Shown: one piece after another, positions 7,235 through 14,288 of the stretch
Numbering within the stretch: position 1 is the first letter of the stretch
How the letters are laid out: each line of letters starts with the position of its first letter
The notes under the pieces: generated by a model
Databases searched by the model: none
What the model was told of the DNA's origin: nothing
Seen by the model: the letters and a program-made list of their open reading frames with translations, nothing else
NCBI GenBank assembly: GCA_017440965.1
Contig: JAFSGH010000047.1
Span: forward strand, 1 to 35,676
Length of the DNA: 35,676 nt
Source of the DNA: Clostridia bacterium
GTDB lineage: Bacteria > Bacillota > Clostridia > Oscillospirales > Acutalibacteraceae
Direction: 5' to 3'
Program-made: the position numbers and the translations under genes

Positions 7235-8086
7235 ATGACAGACTTTGCAAATGCTTTTAATAAGATTTTTTCGCTTATGCTTGCCGCAATGCTCTTATTT
7301 ACAGGCTCGGTAAACTGCATATTTACGGGAGAAGTATACCCTTGGGAAAGCGAGAGCAGTGTCGCGGGACTTGAGACACTTACACGCTCTCAGGATGTTA
7401 CTACAGACGGAGAATATTACTATTTCAGCGGAAAGCACGCTCTTGAAAAGACGGATATTACCTGTAAGGAGATAATCGCACTCAATCACGAGGCTATAGC
7501 TCCCGAGCTTTCCGAAAAATATAATTCTCAGCATATCGGCGGTATCAGCTATTATGACGGAATAATATATGCCGCCCTTGAGGACAGCAAGCAGTGGCAG
7601 CATCCCATAATAGCCCTTTACGATGCCGAGACTCTTGAATATACGGGCGTATGCTTTGAATTACCTCTTGAGTTACAGACAAGAGGTGTCCCCTGGGTTG
7701 CTGTTGACGGCGAAAACGGGGTGGCATATACCGGTGATTCGAGAAACTATACCGAGATATATAAATTCTCCCTTGAGGATTTTTCTTACATTGAAACAAT
7801 TACTCTTTCAGAGGAGATAAGAAAGATCCAGGGCGGTGAAATAGCAGACGGCAAACTCTTTGCAGGCACGAACGATATTACAAGAGCGGTATTTACCGTA
7901 GAGCTTGAAACGGGCGAGGTCACAAAGCTCTTCGACAGAATTATGTATGAGTATAAGCTTATAGATAATTTCGGCGGCGAGGGCGAAGGACTTACGCTTT
8001 ATAAAGCAGAGGACGGAACATATATCCACACTCTTCAGCTTGGCGCACTTTTTATTGATTCATCCCTCAGACATTATAGATACTGA
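7235..8086 (+). CDS. Exported protein of unknown function, beta-propeller-like
   Basis: I do not recognise a named family. The 283-residue product has a hydrophobic N-terminus (FSLMLAAMLLFTGSVNCIF), either a signal peptide or an N-terminal anchor. The rest is rich in short beta-strand and turn patterns such as GGISYYDGIIYAAL, PWVAVDGENGVAYTGD and GGEIADGKLFAGTND. These resemble blades of a YncE/SMP-30-like beta-propeller. The start at 7235 is preferred because the only ribosome binding site (AAGGAG, 7217-7222) directly abuts the alternative ATG at 7223, leaving no spacing; from 7235 the spacing is 12 nt, still rather long. The gene diverges from the VanY-type gene and ends at a strong shared terminator. 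Confidence 0.7.
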   Translation: MTDFANAFNKIFSLMLAAMLLFTGSVNCIFTGEVYPWESESSVAGLETLTRSQDVTTDGEYYYFSGKHALEKTDITCKEIIALNHEAIAPELSEKYNSQHIGGISYYDGIIYAALEDSKQWQHPIIALYDAETLEYTGVCFELPLELQTRGVPWVAVDGENGVAYTGDSRNYTEIYKFSLEDFSYIETITLSEEIRKIQGGEIADGKLFAGTNDITRAVFTVELETGEVTKLFDRIMYEYKLIDNFGGEGEGLTLYKAEDGTYIHTLQLGALFIDSSLRHYRY

Positions 8087-8093
8087 TAAAAAA

Positions 8094-8123
8094 GCTCCGA
8101 CATGCCTTTTCGGTATGCCGGAG
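8094..8123. terminator. Bidirectional terminator between convergent genes
   Basis: A long stem (GCTCCG..CAT..CC with GG..ATG..CGGAGC) around TTTT separates the exported-protein gene from the PHP gene. On the minus strand it is followed by six U (plus 8088-8093), on the plus strand by a T-rich stretch. Confidence 0.8.
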
Positions 8124-8146
8124 CCGTTTATTTGCGGTGTGAATTA

Positions 8147-9541
8147 TCAGAATGCAAGGTATTTGTTCATAAATTTTTTCATTCTGCCGTTTATTGCGGA
8201 AAGCTGCTTTATTGCATCCTCTTTTTCTTCTTCTGTGCCTACTGCACAAATTCTCATAAGTCTGCCCTCCTCACGGCAAAGGTCATCGTGACGGGGGAAG
8301 TAATAATTTGCAAGGAAGCAGGCGTATCTTACAAAACGGTTTTCGCCTACTATTCTGAATTCCGTGCTTATTGTATCAAGGGCAACGGAATAGAAATCCT
8401 TAATGGAATTTATAATTGCCTTTCTTTCGTTTTCGGGAGAGAAAACAACGGTTGAGCAGATGAGAGCACCGTCATTGGATTCATATGAAGAATGGCTGTC
8501 CGTGCTTCCGACTATGGGGTATCTTCTTCCCCTTGCTTTGTCCTCATAGTATCTTACCACCTGGAAGCCGTTATGCTCGAAATATCTTTCACCGCCGAGA
8601 ACCTCGAAGGCATCAAAATCCTGATTTTCCATAATATATTCGAGGAAGGCATCGGGAACATGAAGAGTATCGCTTATCCAGCAGGGATGGGGGAAGATGG
8701 CAAGGCCGTCAGCCTTTTTGATCTCTGAAAATGCCCACTTCATAACAGCGGCAGGTACCTTATCTACCTTTTCGGGAACCTCGGTCTTTTCCGCAAGCTC
8801 CTCTAACATATCCTCCCAGTCACAAAGCTCCTTTGCTTCGGGGGGAGTGACACCCGGCATAGCGCGTACCCAGTCATCACCTGTCTCACCGAAATATTCA
8901 TCCTTTACAAGTGCATTTATCGAATACTTGCCGCCGAAGTTTACTATATGTGCATCAGCGGATTTGCCGTGAACATCGGGAAGATGCACCTCTTCTCCGG
9001 GAACGATAACAAATTCAGTGGGAATGTCCTTAAAGAATTCCATTGCCCTTATTGAGGGATAATATCTGTGATGGTCGGTTATTGCAAAGAAGTCATAGCC
9101 ATGGCTTCTGTACATAGAGGAGACCACCTCGGGTGTCTGTCTTCCGTCGGAGCGGTTAGTGTGCATATGAAGATCGCCTCTTAAGGGATATCTGCCCACA
9201 AGATCCTCATCTACGGCATAAACACCGAACTGTTGGATCCTTCTGCCCTCGTCATTGAGAACTCTGATAAAATACTGCTGCTCGCTTTCATAGGTGTGTG
9301 TCACATCGAAGCCGCCGATCTCATTGCAGGTGAGTATCTTTTCCTTGTAGTCTGCGGAGGAGGGATAATCGCAGGGCCTGCCGCCGTTCATGGCGCAGAT
9401 AAGCACCTTATAGTCCTTTCCGGGAGTAAATTCAGGTCTGCCGCCGGTAGGTCTTATATGCACCGTGATCTCTTTGCCGACGGGGAATACGAGAGGATAA
9501 ACATCATAATTCAAAAGAAAGTCTGTCATTGGGAATGTCAT
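8147..9541 (-). CDS. PHP-domain metallohydrolase (CehA/McbA-like)
   Basis: The 464-residue protein has an N-terminal beta-rich domain (about 1-115) and then a PHP (polymerase and histidinol phosphatase) domain. Metal-binding motifs are complete: DLHMHT..SDG (H125, H127, D132), ITDHH (D156, H157, H158), GEEVH (E183/E184, H186), FPHPCW (H285) and STDSHSSY (D348, H350). There is no signal peptide, so it is probably cytoplasmic. The family contains phosphoesterases and related hydrolases; the substrate cannot be told from sequence. AGAAGGAG precedes the ATG by 10 nt. It stands alone between terminators, so context does not narrow the role. Confidence 0.85.
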   Translation of the reverse strand: MTFPMTDFLLNYDVYPLVFPVGKEITVHIRPTGGRPEFTPGKDYKVLICAMNGGRPCDYPSSADYKEKILTCNEIGGFDVTHTYESEQQYFIRVLNDEGRRIQQFGVYAVDEDLVGRYPLRGDLHMHTNRSDGRQTPEVVSSMYRSHGYDFFAITDHHRYYPSIRAMEFFKDIPTEFVIVPGEEVHLPDVHGKSADAHIVNFGGKYSINALVKDEYFGETGDDWVRAMPGVTPPEAKELCDWEDMLEELAEKTEVPEKVDKVPAAVMKWAFSEIKKADGLAIFPHPCWISDTLHVPDAFLEYIMENQDFDAFEVLGGERYFEHNGFQVVRYYEDKARGRRYPIVGSTDSHSSYESNDGALICSTVVFSPENERKAIINSIKDFYSVALDTISTEFRIVGENRFVRYACFLANYYFPRHDDLCREEGRLMRICAVGTEEEKEDAIKQLSAINGRMKKFMNKYLAF

Positions 9542-9616
9542 TTTTGTAGTCTCCTTCTAAAAAAGATAAAACTATTTTAGCACTGCTTATATGAAATTGG
9601 TAGTCTTTTGTTTGAA

Positions 9617-11956
9617 TTATCCGAAAAAACTTTTTAGCATACGGAACAGTCTGTTCATAAGTGTGACTACCCAGCGTATAGCTCTTAATATAACATCTCT
9701 GAACGAATCGATCACTTCAACCTGTGTGTCCTCTATCTTACCGTTGTTTTTGTCTGCTGTAATAAGGTAAAAATCACTGATACTGCCGTCTGCCATACCT
9801 TCGCACAGCTCATTGAAGGAAACGGCTCTTATCTCTCCTTCAATAAATGCTTCGGGATGTATCTCACCGTCAGTAAGCTTATTGCTGTCAATGGGAACAC
9901 GGCTCATATTTTCTTCATCGTAGCGATAAAGCACGATATCTTCAAATGAAAAGTCGGAGAGCCTGATCTTTTCTATGTTTTCGTATTCAGTAGCAAATAC
10001 TGAAATAATATCAAAGAATTCATAAGAATCAAGACTCAGAGTTCCCTCAAACAAGAGGCTGTTTTCTGAATATGAAAAAGGTATCACAAAGATGCTTTCG
10101 GTATTTTCCGTAAATGTGTGCTGTTTATTCTTTCTCTCGAAGATGCGCATATTTTCAGCACAGCCGACAAAGGCATTTTCGGTGAATTCGCTGTTACCGA
10201 GAATTATGACTGTTTCAAGCAACGGACAATTGTTGAAGGCTCCGTCTTCAATATGAATCTCCGGGGAGCGGATTATTATATAAGTGAGCTCACTGAATGA
10301 GGCAAATGAATTTTTGCCGAGAACGCTTATCTCTCCGCTGATAACGATTGCTGTGGTATCATCCCTGTGTTCATTCCATGGTCTGTATGAGGGATTTACG
10401 GAAGACGGTGTTGCTCCGATGCCTGATATCTCCGTCACGGTTGAGTTCTTTTTGACCGTAATGTTTTTGTAAAGTGAAGAATTGTAGTCGAAGATGATAT
10501 CGGCATTAAATATTTCATCATTATCCTCATTGATCGCGATCTCGTTCCATTGCTGTTCGCTGCCGCCGTAGTATATCGTTTTTATATGTTTGTTCGTGCC
10601 GCTTGAGGATGTCCAGTTGAATGCAGACTGCCCTATAGTTTTTACCGTGGGCGGAATATAAAAAGTATTTTCATACAGCCTTACATCGCTGAAGGCAAGA
10701 CTGTCTATTGTTTCGAGCTGACTCGTTTCCGATATGATGATTCTGTTTCCGTTAAGGGAGCAGCTGTAAAATGCGCCGTAGCCTATGGTCTTTACGCTGT
10801 CGGGAATAATAATGTCTTCGGTAAAGCCTTTGATTGAGGCAAATGCGTTGGCGCTTACTGTCTCGAGAGAAGAATTCTCTTCAAAAACGATCCTCTGAAC
10901 ATTGGTACAATTGCTGAATGCAAGGTTTCCGATAGCAGTAACACTGTTGGGGATCGTTATTTTCTTAAGTGCCGTATCCTGAAAGAAAGCATATTGAGGG
11001 ATATTTTTAAGCTGTATTCCTTCTTCAAAATTTATATATTCAAGGCTGAACATATAACTGCAGCAGTTTTTTTCAATTGATGTGACGGTATTCGGAATAT
11101 TCAGCGTTACTATACTTTGATTTTTATAAAAAGCATGATCTTTTATCAGTCTGACTCCGGAAGGAACAGTATATTCGCTGCCGCTTTTTGCAGGCGGGTA
11201 ATAAACAAGAGTTTCCTTTGTTTTGTCAAACAAAACTCCGTCTGTATCCGTGTATTTTGTATTGCTTTCGGCAACATTTATTTCTTTAAGACTTGATACG
11301 GATACGCTTGATGTGACCACACTTTTTACCAAGGCGGGGATAGGTATTATTTCAAGCCGGGTTGCGCTGAATGCACTGAGATTGACAGTTTCCAGCTTGC
11401 TGTCTTCGGGAATGTCAATTGTTTTTAATGGAGAACCGCTGAAGGCAGATGCTCCTATTCTTGTTACGGAGACCGGAATAAATATATATTCCAACGAGGT
11501 ACATTGTGCAAAAGAAGAGGCTGCTATATTAATAAGAGAGCTGTTTTCCGGAATTCTTACATTTACTAAGGACGAGCAATGAGAGAAGGCATAGGAATTT
11601 ATTATTTTCACATCCTTGGAAACAGTAAGGTCCGTAACGGTTTCACATCTGTAAAAAGCATCTTCGGCAATGCTTGTAACACCGTCTGATATCACTATTT
11701 TTTTTATGAGGTCACTGTGTGCTTCCCAGGGAAACGGTTCAGCCTCCGTGCTGCTTGCCATTTCACCCGTTCCTGAAACAGTCAGCACACCTTCATCGTC
11801 TAAAGTCCATGTCAGATTTTCTCCCCATATACCGTTTTCAGCGGCTGAAGCTATGGGTAAAAGAACAGAAGAAGTGTTGCTTGAAAAAACAGCAACGGTA
11901 AACAGACAAAAGACGGCAAAAAATATGCAGAAGATCAGTTTTTTTGAGTTTTTCAT
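9617..11956 (-). CDS. BspA-type leucine-rich-repeat surface protein
   Basis: The 779-residue product has a signal peptide (about 1-39, ending SAA) and a short beta domain (WGENLTWTLDDEGVLTVSG). A long run of BspA/LRR_5 repeats follows, with motifs such as ..VTSIAEDAFYRCETVTDLTV and ..SVTAIGNLAFSNCTNVQRIVF. A non-repeat C-terminal region ends in a hydrophobic amphipathic helix (WVVTLMNRLFRMLKSFFG). No LPxTG, SLH or dockerin anchor is present, so this tail may hold it at the surface. BspA proteins mediate binding to host matrix or other cells. The start at 11956 is chosen for its GGAGGT site and signal peptide; an in-frame extension to 12022 has neither. It diverges from the LytTR two-component genes. 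Confidence 0.88.
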   Translation of the reverse strand: MKNSKKLIFCIFFAVFCLFTVAVFSSNTSSVLLPIASAAENGIWGENLTWTLDDEGVLTVSGTGEMASSTEAEPFPWEAHSDLIKKIVISDGVTSIAEDAFYRCETVTDLTVSKDVKIINSYAFSHCSSLVNVRIPENSSLINIAASSFAQCTSLEYIFIPVSVTRIGASAFSGSPLKTIDIPEDSKLETVNLSAFSATRLEIIPIPALVKSVVTSSVSVSSLKEINVAESNTKYTDTDGVLFDKTKETLVYYPPAKSGSEYTVPSGVRLIKDHAFYKNQSIVTLNIPNTVTSIEKNCCSYMFSLEYINFEEGIQLKNIPQYAFFQDTALKKITIPNSVTAIGNLAFSNCTNVQRIVFEENSSLETVSANAFASIKGFTEDIIIPDSVKTIGYGAFYSCSLNGNRIIISETSQLETIDSLAFSDVRLYENTFYIPPTVKTIGQSAFNWTSSSGTNKHIKTIYYGGSEQQWNEIAINEDNDEIFNADIIFDYNSSLYKNITVKKNSTVTEISGIGATPSSVNPSYRPWNEHRDDTTAIVISGEISVLGKNSFASFSELTYIIIRSPEIHIEDGAFNNCPLLETVIILGNSEFTENAFVGCAENMRIFERKNKQHTFTENTESIFVIPFSYSENSLLFEGTLSLDSYEFFDIISVFATEYENIEKIRLSDFSFEDIVLYRYDEENMSRVPIDSNKLTDGEIHPEAFIEGEIRAVSFNELCEGMADGSISDFYLITADKNNGKIEDTQVEVIDSFRDVILRAIRWVVTLMNRLFRMLKSFFG

Positions 11957-11995
11957 CTTAATACCTCCGATATCCAAAACATTACTTGCATTTAT

Positions 11996-12023
11996 TTTAT
12001 AATAATATATAATAAAAGACAAC
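11996..12023 (-). promoter_or_regulatory. Likely promoter of the BspA-type gene
   Basis: On the minus strand TTGTCT (12018-12023) and TATAAA (11996-12001) are 16 nt apart, about 40 nt before the start codon. The TTCGGT-type motifs at 12037 and 12064 lie just upstream of this promoter. Confidence 0.45.
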
Positions 12024-12084
12024 AGAAAAATTTTATTTCGGTTTGCCGTTAATTCCGATTTTTACACCGAACTTTCTCTAAATA

Positions 12085-12113
12085 TTGAAATTTTCTCGGA
12101 ATAATTTTACTAT
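12085..12113 (+). promoter_or_regulatory. Likely promoter of the LytTR two-component operon
   Basis: TTGAAA (12085-12090) and TACTAT (12108-12113) are 17 nt apart. A GC-containing hairpin-like stretch (AGCGGATCAGACCCGCT, about 12132-12148) lies in the leader. Confidence 0.5.
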
Positions 12114-12179
12114 TATATAGTTATATACAGAAGCGGATCAGACCCGCTGTTCTTTTTCTTAAGATGTTCGGTAGGTGAA

Positions 12180-12881
12180 ATGATGAAAATTGCGATTTGT
12201 GAAGATGAGGCTGTTATATCTGAACAGATAAAAGAGATTACGGGCAGTTATTTTAAAAATCTTGATATGGATTTTTCCGTTAGTGTCTTTGACAGCGGAA
12301 AAAGCTTTGAAAGATCAGGTGAGAGCTTTGACCTGCTCTTTCTTGATTATAAGCTTTCCGATATAAACGGAATAGAGCTTGCTCATAACATAAGAAAAAA
12401 TGATAAAAATATCGTTATCATATTCGTTACAGCATACAGTGAACACGTTTTTGAAAGCTTTGAGGTAGGTGCTTTCAGATATATATTAAAGCCTATTGAA
12501 GAGGATGAGATAAAAAAGGCACTTTACAGCTTTCTTGCTTTTTACGAAAACGATCTTACTCTCTGTGTTCCCACAAAACTGAAAAAGATATATGTGCCGT
12601 TAAACGAAGTGATATATATAGAGTCAGATGCAAAGTATTCCGTTGTCCGCACCATTGATGCGGCGTATGATTCCATAAAATCCTTATTGGATTTTCAGAA
12701 TGTTATCAATTCCCAGTTTTTTATAAGAACACATAAACGGTACTTGCTTAATCTGAAATATATTTCCGAAATAGATAAAAATATTATTACGTTGACAAAC
12801 GGAGAAAAGGTCGTTATAAGCCGCAGAAATCTTAAAGCCTTTAATGCTGCTTATACAAATTATCTGAAATACTCCGTTTAA
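12180..12881 (+). CDS. LytTR-family response regulator
   Basis: The 233-residue protein joins an N-terminal receiver domain (about 1-120) to a C-terminal LytTR DNA-binding domain (about 130-230). Receiver residues are intact: acidic pocket CEDE near 7-10, phospho-acceptor D56 in LFLDYKL, T84 and K104 (LKPIEE). The LytTR half shows the usual I.yIESDAKYSVV, F.RTHKRYLLNL and V.ISRRNLK segments. AgrA/VirR/ComE-type regulators bind pairs of short direct repeats upstream of surface, virulence or competence genes. AGGTGA precedes tandem ATGs at 12180 and 12183; either could be used. The kinase follows after 10 nt, so the pair forms an operon. Likely targets are the flanking surface-protein genes. 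Confidence 0.92.
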   Translation: MMKIAICEDEAVISEQIKEITGSYFKNLDMDFSVSVFDSGKSFERSGESFDLLFLDYKLSDINGIELAHNIRKNDKNIVIIFVTAYSEHVFESFEVGAFRYILKPIEEDEIKKALYSFLAFYENDLTLCVPTKLKKIYVPLNEVIYIESDAKYSVVRTIDAAYDSIKSLLDFQNVINSQFFIRTHKRYLLNLKYISEIDKNIITLTNGEKVVISRRNLKAFNAAYTNYLKYSV

Positions 12882-12891
12882 GGGAGATATT

Positions 12892-14148
12892 ATGGAGACG
12901 GTAACGGTAATTCTGTACATATTAAAGGATATTTCTGCTTCGGTATGTATATTTACCGTTATGTATTATATTTTCGGACAGACCTTTGATAAGAGACGGA
13001 TAAAAAGGTACAGTGCAGTATTTTGTCTTCTCTTTTCTTTGAATGCTTTTCTGTGTATACATTTTCTCTATGTATCACCTGAAGACATCAGAGCTGTTCT
13101 TGATTTTGTCTCCCATATTTTGCAGATAAGCGTTCTGTATTTCTTCTCTTTTGAAAAAAGATTTTTGAAAAGTGCTCTTTGCGTTACCTTGCTTCTGTTT
13201 ACTGCCGATATGGTATACTCTCTTATAGTTCCCTATTTTTCGGATGAGATAATGTTTGAGAGCATTGCGGATACCGTAATATTCTGTGTTATTTCTGCGG
13301 GGATCTGTTTCTTCTCCGGAAAGAACGGTGAGAATTTTCTGTCATCAGTTTTTTGTGAGATACCGAAGACGGTTTATTTTATGTTGCTGTTGTTTGAGCT
13401 TACTTGTTTTTATAAGGAATTCGGTGAGGCTGCTTCATGGTATAATGTGCTTTACATTATTTCTGCTCTCGGCATTACTTTTACTGTGTTTTATATGCTT
13501 TTTAAAGTGCTTATTGTGTCAGTACAGAAGAACCGCATATATGCTCAGATGCTTACAGAAAGAGATTACAGCGAAAAACTTATGAATGCAGATGAAGAGA
13601 TAAGGCGTTTCCGCCATGATTATAAAAATCATCTGATAGTGCTCAATTCGTATCTTGAAAACGGCAGAACCGAGGAGGCGAAAAGGTATCTTGAATCAAT
13701 GAATGAGCCTGTAAGCAGGTTTATGAAAAAAGTATCAAGCGGTAATTTTGCTTTCGATGCGATACTGGATTACAAGATGCATAAAGCCGCACAAAAGGGA
13801 ATAGAGATCGTTTTTCACGGAACGGTTCCTTCCGACGGTATCAGAGAAGAGGATATATGTACCGTAATTTCAAACCTTCTCGACAACGCTGTTGAAGCTT
13901 CAGAGGTATTAACGCAGGGAAAGACCGTCAGAATTGATGCTATCATAAAAAACGGCTGGTTTATTTTAAGCGTCATAAATCCTTCAATTCCTCCCGCAAA
14001 GGGTAAACGCAGAACGGGAAAGGCCGATAAAAAGAATCACGGCTTAGGACTCGGAAACGTGAAAAGATGTATAAAAAAATACGATGGTACAATCTCATCT
14101 GACTATTCAGACGGAATGTATACCTGTAATGTAAGAATGAAGATCTGA
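12892..14148 (+). CDS. AgrC-like sensor histidine kinase (HPK10, GHKL)
   Basis: The 418-residue protein has about six transmembrane helices in residues 1-212, with no large extracellular loop. A coiled linker and a cytoplasmic kinase core follow. The H-box RHDYKNH places the phospho-acceptor at H242, the N-box is VISNLLDNAVEAS (N328, N332) and the G-box is GLGLG (384-388) in HGLGLGNVKRCIKKYDG. This is the AgrC/ComD/VirS type, whose members usually sense small peptides or membrane-proximal signals. No agrB/agrD-like maturation or peptide genes are in the window, so the signal is unknown. GGGAGAT precedes the ATG. A clear terminator follows. Confidence 0.92.
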   Translation: METVTVILYILKDISASVCIFTVMYYIFGQTFDKRRIKRYSAVFCLLFSLNAFLCIHFLYVSPEDIRAVLDFVSHILQISVLYFFSFEKRFLKSALCVTLLLFTADMVYSLIVPYFSDEIMFESIADTVIFCVISAGICFFSGKNGENFLSSVFCEIPKTVYFMLLLFELTCFYKEFGEAASWYNVLYIISALGITFTVFYMLFKVLIVSVQKNRIYAQMLTERDYSEKLMNADEEIRRFRHDYKNHLIVLNSYLENGRTEEAKRYLESMNEPVSRFMKKVSSGNFAFDAILDYKMHKAAQKGIEIVFHGTVPSDGIREEDICTVISNLLDNAVEASEVLTQGKTVRIDAIIKNGWFILSVINPSIPPAKGKRRTGKADKKNHGLGLGNVKRCIKKYDGTISSDYSDGMYTCNVRMKI

Positions 14149-14160
14149 ATATAAATACAG

Positions 14161-14188
14161 CACCCCGTTTTTGTGACGGGGTGTTTTT
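14161..14188 (+). terminator. Terminator of the two-component operon
   Basis: A 7-bp GC-rich stem (CACCCCG with CGGGGTG) is followed by six T, 12 nt after the kinase stop codon. Confidence 0.85.
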
Positions 14189-14198
14189 TCCGCATTTT

Positions 14199-14257
14199 CC
14201 GAAAAACCGACCGCTGTTTTCGGTTGTGTTGAAATTGAAAAAATTAGTTGATATTCT
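14199..14257 (+). promoter_or_regulatory. Upstream region of the C39-cohesin operon: inverted CCGAAAA/TTTTCGG motif and promoter
   Basis: CCGAAAA (14199-14205) and TTTTCGG (14217-14223) form an inverted repeat with an 11-nt spacer. It abuts a probable -35 TTGAAA (14229-14234), with TATTCT (14252-14257) 17 nt further on. Similar TTCGGT-type words lie in the BspA/LytTR intergenic region (12037, 12064, 12166). An operator for the adjacent LytTR regulator is possible but unproven. Confidence 0.35.
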
Positions 14258-14288
14258 TTCTTTATAAAATACGGAAAGGATATTGTTT

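Noticed and set aside
12180-14148. Complete agr-type quorum-sensing system
   Set aside because: The kinase and regulator are AgrC/AgrA-like, but no AgrB protease or AgrD-like peptide frame was found in the adjoining intergenic regions.
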